A stretch of 64,000 bases of DNA from Exilibacterium tricleocarpae (GTDB taxonomy: Bacteria; Pseudomonadota; Gammaproteobacteria; Pseudomonadales; Cellvibrionaceae), in NCBI RefSeq assembly GCF_007004655.1, contig NZ_ML660098.1, positions 1-64,000 on the forward strand, given 5' to 3'. How positions within the stretch are numbered: the stretch's first letter is position 1; every line of letters begins with the position of its first letter. Below are positions 52,838 through 62,612 of the stretch, in pieces. The translations under genes and the position numbers were made by a program. The notes below the pieces were generated by a model that saw only the letters and a program-made list of their open reading frames with translations, had not been told where the DNA came from and did not search any database.

Positions 52838-55800
52838 GTGAAAAAAAAACGCTATAAAATAAAAAAACTTTCCTCCATCCGCGGAATAAAAACCGTCGTG
52901 GGGTTCACCTATAAGCTGGCAACACTGGTGCTCGCCGGTGTCGCGCTGGCCCTGCCTGCAACCGGCGCCGGACGCGACGCCGCCGGTTACGACAAGCAGA
53001 CACCGCAGGAGGTTGCCGGCACCCGGGAAATACGCAATGCCGACGGCACCTACCGCATTCGTGCCGACGACAACACACTGAGTCGTCCGCGCCAGGCCAG
53101 CAAGCTGATTCAATTGCGCCGCGCACCGCCCTTCGATCCGCTGACGGGCGTTCACCTGACTCTGCCACAGCGTCTGACCTCCCCCGCGCCCGATCTCTAC
53201 AGGCGCGATACTGCCAACGTCGTCGATGCTTATATCATCCAGTTTCACACCCAGGCGCTGCCCGCTTACCAGCGGGCCCTGCAAGCGGCAGGGGTGGAAA
53301 TTGTTACTGCGCTGCCACCCAACGCCGTCGTCGGCCTGATGGACAAGACCACCCGGGCGGCGATCGAGTCGCGGCCGTTTGTGCGGGCAACGGTCGATTA
53401 CCTGCCGGCGTATAAGTTACAGCAGGGCCTGGAAAATCGTATCGCCGCGGCCGGCGCCGATTTACAGACTTACTCGATTATGAGCGTCAGCAAATCCCAC
53501 CGCGCCGCGCTGGTGCGCTTCACGGAGTCCATCGGCGGCATCGTGCTCAAAGGCGACCCGGCACAAACACAACGCGCCGCTCTCGCCACCAGTGTCAACG
53601 ACGGCAGCCGGTTTTCCGCAAAACTGAACGCGGCTCAGTTGTTGCAGGTGAGCCGGCGACCGGAAACCCTGTTTATCGACCTGCGCGGCGAAGAGAGCGA
53701 GGACCTGGGCCAGGTGCGCGAGCGCGAGGAGTTCGACTATATCGAACAGGTGGCGGGCTACTGCGGCCGGGGCGTCGGCATCGAAGTCTACGACAGGGGC
53801 TTTCGCCTCTCACACCAGGAACTGGTCAACAAATCCATTTTGGTGCGCAGCCCGGCGGCGTCCGGCTCCGGCGGCCTGAACCACGGCACGGAGATCGCCG
53901 GCATCCTCTATGCCGATGGCATCGCCATGAGCAGCGGCTTACTGCGTTGCGCGGCGCGCCCGATCGTGTTTTCGAGGTTCAGCGCCTTTCCCGGCAACAA
54001 TCGGCCCACCGAGTCGCAACTGCGCGGCCACTTGGCCGAGTTGGTCGACCCGGCCGGCGATTATCGGGCGGTCGTGCAAACCAGCAGCACCGACTATTCG
54101 ACCACCACCAATTACACGACCTGGTCGGCGGAATACGACGAGGTGCTGTTCGAGTTGGATCTGGTCAAACTGCAATCCCAGAGCAACACCGGCAATCGCA
54201 ATTCGCGCCCGGCCGCCTGGGCCAAGAATGTCGTCGCTGTGGGCGGTTTTGACACCAACAATACCGTCGAGCGCAGCGACGACAGTTGGGGCAGCGCCAG
54301 TATCGGCCCGGCCGCCGACAACCGTATAAAACCGGACCTGTCCGGCCAGTACGGCGGCATTCGCACCATCGACGACGCCAGCAACACCGCCTACCGGAAT
54401 TTCGGCGGCACCAGTGGCGCCACCCCCACGGTCGCCGGCGCCTTCGGCATTATGTTCGAAATGTGGGCCGACGGGGTATTCGCCGGCGGCCCCGGCCAAA
54501 ACCGCGATGTGTTCGACGCGCGACCCCATGCCGCCACCGCCAAGGCCCTGATGATACACAGCGCTTACCGCTACGCGTTCAGCGGCGGCGACAACGCCAA
54601 TATGAGCCGGGTGCACCAGGGTTGGGGCGCGCCCGATTTGAGAAACCTGTACGACACCGCCCGGGACAACGGCTGGCGCCTGCCCATTCTGGTCGATGAA
54701 CAGGACGTGCTGACACCGGGCGGTACCAACAGCTACGCGCTCAATGTCGACGGCAGCCAACCGCTGAAGGCGACGCTGGTCTACCGCGACCTGCGCGGCA
54801 ACCCGGCCGCCGCCATCCATCGCATCAATGACCTGAGCCTCAAAGTCACCAGCCCGGCAGGAACCGTTTACTGGGGCAACAACGGTTTGCGCAACGGCAA
54901 CTGGTCGACGCCCGGCGGCAGCTCCAATACCATTGATACGGTGGAAAATGTCTTTATCCAGACACCGGCCGCCGGCACCTGGAGCATCGAGGTGCTGGGG
55001 GATGATATCGTGCTCGACGGACACCCGCCCACTGCGACCACTGACGCCGTCTACGCCCTGGTGGCCAGCGGCGGCAGCGCCGGCCCGGCGATCAACCGCG
55101 CCCCGCGGGTCAACGCCGGCGTCAATCAAACCGTGGTGCTGCCGAACGCGGCAACACTCAACGGCGAAGTCAGCGACGACGGACTGCCGGAAGGCGCCGG
55201 TATCACCACTGCCTGGAGCCGGGTATCCGGGCCCGGCACTGTCAATTTCGGCAATGCGGCGGCTGTCGACACCAGCGCCAGCGCCTCGGTTGCCGGCACC
55301 TATGTACTGCGCCTGAGCGCCGACGATACCGAGCTCAGCGCCAGCGATGATATACAGATCACCTTTGTGGATGCCGGTACCCCGGTGGTGCTCGAAGCGG
55401 AAGACTTCGAAAACGGACTCGGCAATTGGCGCAATGTCAGCACCGGTGATGACGAAGACTGGACCCGCGATGCCGGCGGCACCGCTTCCAACCGCACCGG
55501 CCCCGACAGCGGCAACAACGGCAGCCAGTGGTACACCTACCTGGAAACCTCGGACGGTCGCGGGGCTTTTAACGCCGGCGATACCGCCATCCTGGAAGGC
55601 CCGAGCGTCGGCGGCGCGGCCCGCACGCTGAGCTTTTTCTATCATATGTATGGCTCGGATATGGGTACCCTGAATGTCGATGTGTACAGCGACGGCGCCT
55701 GGGACGAGGGCGTGTGGAGCATCAGCGGCCAGCAGCAAAACGACAATGACGCCGCCTACACACCGGTGTCAATCGACCTGGGCAGCTTCAGCGGCCCGCT

Positions 55801-55885
55801 GCGGGTGCGCTTTCGCGCTGTCGCCGACGGCGGCTTCCGCGGCGATATGGCGATCGACGATATTGAAATCACCGGCCTCAACTGA
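52838..55885 (+). CDS. secreted subtilisin-like (S8) serine protease with PKD-like and MAM-like C-terminal domains
   Basis: 1015 residues from GTG 52838, chosen because GGGAG lies 5 bases upstream and the product then begins with a basic region and signal peptide ending LPATGAG. Residues ~50-310 are a propeptide-like region. The catalytic triad is intact: D319 (VYDRGF), H349 (NHGTEIAG), S526 (GGTSGATP). A beta-sandwich P-domain-like region (~610-740), a PKD/Ig-like domain (~750-845) and a C-terminal MAM-like domain (~860-1015, LEAEDFENGLGNW and ILEGPSVGG...LSFFYHMYG) follow. Probably degrades extracellular protein. Confidence 0.9.
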   Translation: MKKKRYKIKKLSSIRGIKTVVGFTYKLATLVLAGVALALPATGAGRDAAGYDKQTPQEVAGTREIRNADGTYRIRADDNTLSRPRQASKLIQLRRAPPFDPLTGVHLTLPQRLTSPAPDLYRRDTANVVDAYIIQFHTQALPAYQRALQAAGVEIVTALPPNAVVGLMDKTTRAAIESRPFVRATVDYLPAYKLQQGLENRIAAAGADLQTYSIMSVSKSHRAALVRFTESIGGIVLKGDPAQTQRAALATSVNDGSRFSAKLNAAQLLQVSRRPETLFIDLRGEESEDLGQVREREEFDYIEQVAGYCGRGVGIEVYDRGFRLSHQELVNKSILVRSPAASGSGGLNHGTEIAGILYADGIAMSSGLLRCAARPIVFSRFSAFPGNNRPTESQLRGHLAELVDPAGDYRAVVQTSSTDYSTTTNYTTWSAEYDEVLFELDLVKLQSQSNTGNRNSRPAAWAKNVVAVGGFDTNNTVERSDDSWGSASIGPAADNRIKPDLSGQYGGIRTIDDASNTAYRNFGGTSGATPTVAGAFGIMFEMWADGVFAGGPGQNRDVFDARPHAATAKALMIHSAYRYAFSGGDNANMSRVHQGWGAPDLRNLYDTARDNGWRLPILVDEQDVLTPGGTNSYALNVDGSQPLKATLVYRDLRGNPAAAIHRINDLSLKVTSPAGTVYWGNNGLRNGNWSTPGGSSNTIDTVENVFIQTPAAGTWSIEVLGDDIVLDGHPPTATTDAVYALVASGGSAGPAINRAPRVNAGVNQTVVLPNAATLNGEVSDDGLPEGAGITTAWSRVSGPGTVNFGNAAAVDTSASASVAGTYVLRLSADDTELSASDDIQITFVDAGTPVVLEAEDFENGLGNWRNVSTGDDEDWTRDAGGTASNRTGPDSGNNGSQWYTYLETSDGRGAFNAGDTAILEGPSVGGAARTLSFFYHMYGSDMGTLNVDVYSDGAWDEGVWSISGQQQNDNDAAYTPVSIDLGSFSGPLRVRFRAVADGGFRGDMAIDDIEITGLN

Positions 55886-55925
55886 GGTCATCACCGCACC
55901 GGTGCCGGGATCGTCCCGGCACCGC

Positions 55926-56023
55926 GACTCGGGACTCGGGACTCGGGACTCGGGACTCGGGACTCGGGACTCGGGACTCGGGACTCGGGACTCGGGACTC
56001 GGGACTCGGGACTCGGGACTCAG
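55926..56023. repeat. heptanucleotide tandem repeat, 13 units
   Basis: Thirteen perfect GACTCGG units (55926-56016) followed by a degenerate unit (GACTCAG). It lies between the protease stop and the amidohydrolase start, about 75 bp upstream of the latter. Such repeats vary in copy number by slippage and could alter the spacing of promoter elements. Confidence 0.95.
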
Positions 56024-56097
56024 CGCAGTATCGGCTTTCCTATAGGGTTGAGGCGTTATATCCTCCAAACGTCCCAGTCTAAACACAGGAGACCTCT

Positions 56098-57420
56098 ATG
56101 CGCCGCTTACTGCTGACCCTTTCGCTTTCCCTTGCCCTCGCCGCCCAAACCGCACAGGCGGCAGATGATCTGGCCGCCGATATCGCCAAAGATTACCGCT
56201 CACACCTGGGCTCGCTGTTCGAACACTTTCACCGCAATCCCGAACTGTCGCATTTAGAATTCGAAACCGCCAAACGGCTGGCAAAAGAGTTGCGCGCTGC
56301 AGGCTTCAAGGTGACCGAGGGCGTCGGCAAGACCGGTATCGTGGCGATGATGGAAAACGGCGCGGGCCCGCTGGTGATGATGCGCGCCGATATGGACGGC
56401 CTGCCGGTGCTGGAGAAGTCGGGCCTGGCCTACGCCTCCACCGCCAAACAAAAAGACTGGGACGGCAACCTGGTGCCGGTGATGCACGCCTGCGGCCACG
56501 ATGTGCATATCACCAGCCTGGTGGGTACCGCCAAGCAGATGGCAAAACGCCGCAGCGACTGGTCCGGCACCCTGATGCTGATCGGGCAGCCCGCCGAAGA
56601 GCGGGTGGGCGGCGCCAAGGGCATGATGGCGGACAACATCTGGAAGCGCTTTGGCCAGCCCGACTACGCCATGGCGTTTCACGTCAGCTCCGAAATTGAA
56701 GCGGGCAAACTGGTGGCGGTCGAGGGCTCGCCCTACTCCGGTGTCGACTCCCTCGATATCATCGTGCCCGGCATCGGCGCCCACGGCGCTTCGCCCCACC
56801 GCGGCAAAGACCCGGTGGTGATAGGCGCGCAGATCGTACTCGCCCTGCAAACCATCGTCAGCCGCGAGATTGCGCCGAAAGAGCCGGCGGTCATTACCGT
56901 GGGTTCGTTTCACGCCGGCACCAAGCACAATATCATTTCCGATCAGGCCAAGCTGCAGGTCACGGTGCGCAACGACAATCTCGAAACCCGCGAGTATCTG
57001 ATGCGCGCCATCGAGCGGGTGGCCGTCAACACCGGCCGCGCCGCCGGCCTGCCCGAGGACAACTTGCCCCGGGTCATCCACAGCGAAGAGCCGACACCGC
57101 CCACGGTCAATGACATTCCCCTGACCCAGCGGTTGAAAGCAGTCTGGCGCGCCCGGCTGGGCGAGGACGCCTTCGATCAAAACTACCGGCGCCTGGGTAT
57201 GGGAGCGGAAGACTTTCCGTTTTTTACCATCGACCCCTATATTCCGTCGGTCTATTTCGCCGTGGGCGGCACCCCCAAAGCGGACTTCGAGCGGGAGGCC
57301 GCCGGCGGTGCGCCGGTACCCAGCCACCACAGCCCGCTGTTTAAAATCAGCCCGCAACCGGCGATCACCAAAGGCGTGGAGGCAACCGTGATCGCACTGA
57401 TGGAGTTGCTGCAAAAATAG
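56098..57420 (+). CDS. exported M20 metallopeptidase/amidohydrolase
   Basis: 440 residues, signal peptide LTLSLSLALAAQTAQA. M20 features: HRNPELSHLEFET, MRADMDGLPVLE, metal ligands in HACGHDVH, catalytic PAEER and MAFHVSS; dimerisation domain around 205-320. This is the IAA-amino-acid hydrolase/hippurate hydrolase branch, which removes acyl groups from amino acids or hydrolyses small peptides. Its export and place next to a secreted protease suggest peptide scavenging. AGGAG lies upstream of the ATG. Confidence 0.93.
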   Translation: MRRLLLTLSLSLALAAQTAQAADDLAADIAKDYRSHLGSLFEHFHRNPELSHLEFETAKRLAKELRAAGFKVTEGVGKTGIVAMMENGAGPLVMMRADMDGLPVLEKSGLAYASTAKQKDWDGNLVPVMHACGHDVHITSLVGTAKQMAKRRSDWSGTLMLIGQPAEERVGGAKGMMADNIWKRFGQPDYAMAFHVSSEIEAGKLVAVEGSPYSGVDSLDIIVPGIGAHGASPHRGKDPVVIGAQIVLALQTIVSREIAPKEPAVITVGSFHAGTKHNIISDQAKLQVTVRNDNLETREYLMRAIERVAVNTGRAAGLPEDNLPRVIHSEEPTPPTVNDIPLTQRLKAVWRARLGEDAFDQNYRRLGMGAEDFPFFTIDPYIPSVYFAVGGTPKADFEREAAGGAPVPSHHSPLFKISPQPAITKGVEATVIALMELLQK

Positions 57421-57691
57421 GCGTGACATCGCCCCCGCAACAGGACTGTCATAAACCCCGGCCGCAGCGTGATGCGGTCGGCGCCGACAACGTGAACTCA
57501 CGCACAATTTGTTAGCTACTAGCTTGGCAAACAGAACAAAAAACTCGCGCCAGGCATGTCAAACATTGATGTTAGGTGCGATCATATTTCTCCCTACAAT
57601 AGCACCTGACCCTCCTCTGTACGGGTAATCTGCTTGGCAGGCCGGCACCGCGCATGCCCGCCGTTGTTGCACTCGTTAGAAGGACTGTACG

Positions 57692-59170
57692 ATGTCACTA
57701 GTTCAATTCGGGAATTTTCTCGCCAGCCACTTTTCCACCAAGGGCACGCGGCAGGTCAGCCAGATCAACGCCGGCCTGCTGGAGATAGACAGTGACTTTA
57801 TCATCAGGAAATCCCACTCGCGGGTATTGGAGTCACTGCTGGGTGAAAGTCCGCTGGTCGGCAAGAGCTTCGCCCGCATCATCAGAAGCCGCACAGCGCC
57901 CGAGGACGGTAAAAAAGCCCTGTTGGTGCTGAACAAGCTGGTAAAACAGCGCAATATCATCAAGCCCGTTATCAAGCACAATCCCTTTGATTGCCTGAAA
58001 ATAAAAATCCGCAGCCCCAAGGGACGCAGTATCGTCAAGTACATCCGCTGCGAATTCGGCAGAAGCGACAGTTTCGAACACTATGGCAAGTGGACCGTTA
58101 CGATTCGGGATATTTCAAAGTCGATCAGAATATCGAAACTGATAAAGCGCTCCAACCAAAAAGCCGAGCAGAAAATAAGTACTGTGATGAGTCTGTTGCA
58201 GTTTGAAAAAGATCTGATCAAAGAGTACCTTGAGGGCACGACGACAACCCTGAAAGACATTCTGGCCAACCTGTCGACACGCCCTTTGACCACGCCCCAG
58301 ATCAAGAAAAAAATCGAAAGTATCTTTGGCAGCGTGCATCAGATGAAAGGGGATGCCGCCATTCTGAACCTGAAGTCCATCAGCGACCAGGCTCACCAGT
58401 TCGAGAACCTGCTGTCCGACCTGAGCATGAGAAAGACCCTGTCGACAAAAGACCTGCGGCGGCTGATTTCACCGCTGAAGGCCATTATCGGTGCGGTCAA
58501 GGAAGTCAAAGAGCTGTTTGAGAAGATTGTCGAAGGCGGCTGGAGCGACAGCCCCGAAGGCGGCGCCAACACGATGATGCGCCGTCTCCAATACCTGGTG
58601 AAACGCCTGGAGATGGACAGCAAGAAGCGCGTGATTATCGTCGATGACGGCTACACCGATTCAGCGATTCCCGCACACCTGCGCCGGGTGATCAACGGCC
58701 TGGTGACACAACTGGCCAGAAATGCGGTGATTCACGGTATCGAAGACCCGCAAACCCGGCGCCGGCGCGGCAAGACCCCTTACGGTTGCCTGCATATCAG
58801 TGTGCGACATGAGAAGGGCAAGTTGATCGTCGCCATGCGCGACGACGGCTACGGCATCGACCCGGAGAAAATTCGCAATGCGGCCTTCGCTTCCAAATTT
58901 TTCACCGCCGACCAGGTGCGGCGCTGGAATAAGACACAGCTCCTCAACGCCATGTTCCGGCCCGGTGTATCCACCGCCAAGACAGTCACTCAACACGCCG
59001 GCCGGGGCGTCGGTCTGGACGTGATCAAATCGACGGTGGAGAAGTACGGCGGCACCATCGGCCTTAAAAGCACGCTCGACCAGTTTACCGAGTTCACCAT
59101 GGCCTTTCCGCGACAACTGGCCGCACCCGGCCTCAACATCCCCACGCTGCACAGTCGGTCACGGCGCTAG
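57692..59170 (+). CDS. CheA-like kinase with Hpt and ATPase domains, lacking CheW and receiver domains
   Basis: 492 residues. The N-terminal ~160 residues resemble a PAS sensor (LLEIDSDFIIRKSHSRVLESLLGESPLVGKSFARII). An Hpt-like helical bundle at ~170-290 carries H216 in GSVHQMKGDA, as in CheA P1. The ATPase domain (~310-480) has N-box LARNAVIHGIEDP, G1 DDGYGIDP and the CheA-like FRPGVSTAKTVTQHAGRGVGLDVI. There are no membrane segments and no CheW-like domain, so it is not coupled to chemoreceptors in the usual way. No response regulator is nearby. It probably phosphorylates an unlinked partner. Confidence 0.8.
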   Translation: MSLVQFGNFLASHFSTKGTRQVSQINAGLLEIDSDFIIRKSHSRVLESLLGESPLVGKSFARIIRSRTAPEDGKKALLVLNKLVKQRNIIKPVIKHNPFDCLKIKIRSPKGRSIVKYIRCEFGRSDSFEHYGKWTVTIRDISKSIRISKLIKRSNQKAEQKISTVMSLLQFEKDLIKEYLEGTTTTLKDILANLSTRPLTTPQIKKKIESIFGSVHQMKGDAAILNLKSISDQAHQFENLLSDLSMRKTLSTKDLRRLISPLKAIIGAVKEVKELFEKIVEGGWSDSPEGGANTMMRRLQYLVKRLEMDSKKRVIIVDDGYTDSAIPAHLRRVINGLVTQLARNAVIHGIEDPQTRRRRGKTPYGCLHISVRHEKGKLIVAMRDDGYGIDPEKIRNAAFASKFFTADQVRRWNKTQLLNAMFRPGVSTAKTVTQHAGRGVGLDVIKSTVEKYGGTIGLKSTLDQFTEFTMAFPRQLAAPGLNIPTLHSRSRR

Positions 59171-59260
59171 GGTCTGATACTTATTGAGTTGCTCTGCTCA
59201 ATTAGTGTTAAAAGACCCTGGCCTCAACGGCACTGCCTTAAGAAAAGTTGTGCTATGACC

Positions 59261-59372
59261 GGTCTGGCCCTGGCTGAAGCCTCCAGAAACACGTCGTGAA
59301 TCCATCCATGGAGACTTCCCGACAGCATCCCTGCTGTCGAGAGTTTCTGGAGGCTTCAGCCAGGGCCAGACC
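59261..59372. repeat. complete hairpin repeat element with perfect 30-bp arms
   Basis: Arms 59261-59290 and 59343-59372 are perfectly complementary; the left arm starts GGTCTGGCCCTGG and ends CCAGAAAC. The core palindrome CGACAGCATCCCTGCTGTCG (59320-59339) adjoins the right arm. It lies in the 300-bp gap between the CheA-like gene and fghA, in which no gene was found. Confidence 0.85.
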
Positions 59373-59467
59373 TACCTTCGGTACATTTAATCGAGATCGA
59401 TGTGACCGGAGCGGTGGCCGATAGACTGATGCAAATACGCTTAACTAAGTGCCATTCGGCCCTAAAC

Positions 59468-60307
59468 CTATTTATTCAAATACTGACCGTGAAACCTGAG
59501 ATGATCGCCGATAAACGACGCAATAAAAAAATAACTGTGGTCGTAACCGGGCTGCCGGCGAATTTCCATCGGGTACTGCGCCTCGGCACTGGCCGCAACC
59601 AATAGTTCAGTTCTCAATTGCTCGGCCAGAAACTCATCGGCCTCGCCCTGATCGACCAGGATCGGCAGACGCTCGGTGGCCGCCCGCACCAGGGCGGTGG
59701 TATCGTTGGCTTCCCACTGCCGGCGATCAGTGCCGAGATAACCGCCCAGCGCTTTTTCACCCCAGGGACAGTTCAACGGCGAACAAATCGGCGCAAACGC
59801 CGACACCGATCGATAGCGGTCCGGGTTCTTCAGCGCGATGATCAGGGCACCGTGCCCGCCCATGGAATGCCCGCAGATACCGGCCCGCCCGTTGTCCAGT
59901 GGCAGCGCCCGGGCGAGCAGCGCCGGCAGCTCATCGACGACATAATCATACATGCGGTAGTGGCGGTTCCAGGGCGGCTCGGTGGCGTTGACATAGAAGC
60001 CGGCCCCCAGGCCGAAGTCATAGGCACCCGCGGGATCATCGGGGACATCCGCTCCCCGGGGGCTGGTGTCCGGGGCCACTAAAGCGACGCCTTCCCGGGC
60101 GGCAAACTGCTGGGCGCCGGCTTTGGCGACAAAGTTTTCATCGGTACAGGTCAGCCCGGACAGCCAGTACAACACCGGCACCGGTGCCGTCTCAGCCCGG
60201 GGCGGCAGGTAAACCGAGAAATGCATATCGCAGTCAAGCACCTCAGAGCTGTGGGTAAAGCGCAGTTGGCGACCGCCAAAACACTTGTTTTCAACGACTT
60301 GTTTCAT
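59468..60307 (-). CDS. fghA: S-formylglutathione hydrolase
   Basis: 279 residues, esterase D family alpha/beta hydrolase. Nucleophile serine in GHSMGGHGAL; GLTCTDENFVAKAGAQ and APDTSPRGADVPDD are diagnostic of FghA; catalytic Asp/His lie in DQGEADEFL and GYDHSYFF. It splits S-formylglutathione into formate and glutathione, the second step of formaldehyde detoxification. It starts 45 bp after the dehydrogenase gene in the same direction. Confidence 0.95.
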   Translation of the reverse strand: MKQVVENKCFGGRQLRFTHSSEVLDCDMHFSVYLPPRAETAPVPVLYWLSGLTCTDENFVAKAGAQQFAAREGVALVAPDTSPRGADVPDDPAGAYDFGLGAGFYVNATEPPWNRHYRMYDYVVDELPALLARALPLDNGRAGICGHSMGGHGALIIALKNPDRYRSVSAFAPICSPLNCPWGEKALGGYLGTDRRQWEANDTTALVRAATERLPILVDQGEADEFLAEQLRTELLVAASAEAQYPMEIRRQPGYDHSYFFIASFIGDHLRFHGQYLNK

Positions 60308-60352
60308 GGTTCGGTTTCGTCTCCTTGGATTTTTCGCTTCGATGTTATCGTC

Positions 60353-61465
60353 TCAGTACAACACTACCGAGCGGATACTCTCTCCGGCATGCATCAGGTC
60401 AAACGCCTTATTGATTTCGTCGAGCGGCATGGTGTGGGTAATCAGATCGTCGATATTGATCTTGCCCTCCATATACCAGTCGACAATCTTCGGCACATCG
60501 GTGCGCCCGCGGGCACCGCCAAAGGCCGTGCCGCGCCAGGAGCGTCCGGTAACCAACTGAAACGGGCGGGTCGAAATCTCCTGGCCGGCGCCGGCGACAC
60601 CGACGATACAGCTTTCCCCCCAGCCTTTGTGGCAGCACTCCAGGGCCTGGCGCATGACATTCACATTACCGATGCATTCAAAGCTGTAGTCCACGCCGCC
60701 GCCGGTCATATCGATCAGATGATCCACCAGGTTTTCAACGTCGTTGGGATTGACGAAGTCAGTCATGCCGAACTGCCGGGCCAGGGATACCTTGGCGGGG
60801 TTGAGGTCGATACCGATAATGCGGGTGGCCCCCACCATCTTCGCCCCTTGAATCACATTGAGGCCGATACCGCCGAGGCCGAATACTGCCACGGTGGAGC
60901 CCGGTTCCACCTGCATGGTAAAGGCCACCGCGCCGATGCCGGTGGTAACGCCGCAACCGATATAGCAAATCTTGTCAAAGGGGGCGTCTTCGCGCACTTT
61001 GGCCAGCGAAATCTCCGGCAGCACCGTAAAATTTGAGAAGGTCGAGCAGCCCATATAATGCAGAATCGGCTTGCCGTCGAGGGAGAAGCGGCTGCTGCCG
61101 TCCGGCATCAGCCCCTGTCCCTGGGTGGCGCGCACGGCCTGGCACAGGTTGGTCTTGGGGTTAAGGCAGAAATCGCACTCGCGACACTCGGCGGTATACA
61201 GGGGAATCACATGGTCGCCCGGCTTGAGACTCTTGACCCCGGCGCCCACCTCCACCACCACTCCGGCCCCCTCGTGGCCGAGAATGGCCGGAAAGGCACC
61301 CTCCGGATCATCGCCGGACAGGGTAAAAGCGTCGGTATGGCAAACCCCCGTGGCCTTGATTTCAACCAAAACCTCGCCGGCTTTGGGACCGCCGAGGTCC
61401 ACTTCGGTCACCGTTAGCGGCTGTCCCGCCGCCAGGGCGACGGCTGCTCTCGTTTTCATTGCCAA
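60353..61465 (-). CDS. frmA: S-(hydroxymethyl)glutathione dehydrogenase, class III alcohol dehydrogenase
   Basis: 370 residues. Catalytic zinc ligands in GVCHTDAF and GHEGAG; structural zinc cysteines in [16 protein letters not shown]; Rossmann motif [16 protein letters not shown]. Class III feature [11 protein letters not shown] near residue 317. Oxidises the glutathione adduct of formaldehyde using NAD. Forms an operon with fghA. No FrmR repressor gene is seen upstream. Confidence 0.96.
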   Translation of the reverse strand: MAMKTRAAVALAAGQPLTVTEVDLGGPKAGEVLVEIKATGVCHTDAFTLSGDDPEGAFPAILGHEGAGVVVEVGAGVKSLKPGDHVIPLYTAECRECDFCLNPKTNLCQAVRATQGQGLMPDGSSRFSLDGKPILHYMGCSTFSNFTVLPEISLAKVREDAPFDKICYIGCGVTTGIGAVAFTMQVEPGSTVAVFGLGGIGLNVIQGAKMVGATRIIGIDLNPAKVSLARQFGMTDFVNPNDVENLVDHLIDMTGGGVDYSFECIGNVNVMRQALECCHKGWGESCIVGVAGAGQEISTRPFQLVTGRSWRGTAFGGARGRTDVPKIVDWYMEGKINIDDLITHTMPLDEINKAFDLMHAGESIRSVVLY

Positions 61466-61760
61466 TTCCTCTTGTCGGTTGTTTGGTTTGGGCGCCGTGT
61501 TGCTAACTTTCGTTGCAGGGTCGGTTAGGCACCCTGATTATCCGCTCAACAAAAAATTCTCGCCCAGGGCTCGAAGCTGGCGTGTTCGCGCATCGATGTC
61601 AATGGGATATTGCAGATAGGCTCTTTTGGTTTATCCAACCTCAATACCGGTGAGCTGTCGCCCCTTATGTTGCGTTAGTAACCCATAACAGAGCCGTCTT
61701 AACAAGGGTGAGTATGCGGAAGTTTACCCCAGAAACAGGTTTTGTTAACAGAGGATATGT

Positions 61761-62231
61761 TCAGTCTAAAGACCCCAGCTTGAGCCGCATGGGTGTGAAT
61801 ATTATCCCCCCAATACTTTGTTTTTCCCCCTCTTTAACAAATCCCCAGCGCTCATAAATGGGAATGGCGAAAGTCGAAGCCCGGAGTTCGAATTCACCTT
61901 TATTGCCCTGCTGTAGGCAGCTCTCTTTGGCCAGACGCCATAATTGCGATGATATTCCTTGTCTATGGTAGTCGCCTCGGACAAAGTTGTGCTCAATGTG
62001 GCAGCGGTCTCTCACACCTATAACGCCAACAATAGTCGCCTCATCCTCTGCAACGAAATAGATGTAGCCGCTTTCCAGATAACCCTCTATTGCCTCCGCC
62101 GAGCAGACCTTGGCCAATAAGCGCTCTCCCTCCGGGGAGAAATTTTCAACCGAAAATTGACTCTGGGTATCCAAAATTAATTTGGAAATCGCCGCAGCAT
62201 CGGTGGTTTTCGCGGGTCGGTAATAAATCAC
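61761..62231 (-). CDS. GNAT-family N-acetyltransferase
   Basis: 156 residues. YYRPAKTTDAAAISKLI at the start, IYFVAEDEATIVGVIGVRD (strand 4), HNFVRGDYHRQGISSQLW as the acetyl-CoA binding motif A, and LRASTFAIPIYERWGFVKEG near the end. Substrate unknown. First of a series of small minus-strand genes of accessory character at the right end of the window. Confidence 0.9.
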   Translation of the reverse strand: MIYYRPAKTTDAAAISKLILDTQSQFSVENFSPEGERLLAKVCSAEAIEGYLESGYIYFVAEDEATIVGVIGVRDRCHIEHNFVRGDYHRQGISSQLWRLAKESCLQQGNKGEFELRASTFAIPIYERWGFVKEGEKQSIGGIIFTPMRLKLGSLD

Positions 62232-62312
62232 CTCGATCTCCCTGGTCGCGTTTAAAGTCTCAAGAAAAGGTGCGCATTAGCGCATCCGTCTTGTTTAATT
62301 TGTTGTGCACTA

Positions 62313-62543
62313 TTAACCAGGAACCTCCCCAAGGTTGCTTAGCGCCTTGGTGACAAGTTCTTTTTGTGCCTTTAATGCATCTCCGACTTCCTCATCTGGT
62401 ACCGGCGGCGCATTTAATACGGAAATATACAAGCTATTTCCATTTGAAAGCTTTGAGACTCTAGAGTGCACTACTTCAATGTGACAATCCGGCATATGCA
62501 TATGCCAATCGATTACACCTGAGTCATTAGTTATTGTATTCAA
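62313..62543 (-). CDS. unknown small protein, probably N-terminally truncated
   Basis: 76 residues from TTG 62543. The same frame reads on upstream as good protein sequence (ADEKAAVVDFPTGKVKIRL) to about 62605 without a start codon. The reading therefore looks like the remains of a longer gene or one with a frameshift near its start. IDWHMHMPDCHIEVVHSRVSKLSNGNSLYISVL suggests a beta-rich core. No family recognised. Confidence 0.4.
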   Translation of the reverse strand: MNTITNDSGVIDWHMHMPDCHIEVVHSRVSKLSNGNSLYISVLNAPPVPDEEVGDALKAQKELVTKALSNLGEVPG

Positions 62544-62612
62544 ACGAATTTTTACTTTACCTGTCGGAAAATCAACTACGGCTGCTTTTTCATCAGCAGA
62601 TCGCGATAACCT

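Noticed and set aside
53939-55738. 599-codon open frame on the minus strand
   Set aside because: It lies antisense to the S8 protease with its intact catalytic triad; in GC-rich genes the antisense frame is often open.
55926-56023. CRISPR array
   Set aside because: Units are only 7 bp, contiguous and without spacers, so it is a simple tandem repeat.
56254-57507. 417-codon open frame on the minus strand
   Set aside because: It is antisense to the well-supported M20 gene and its product has the composition of a shadow frame.
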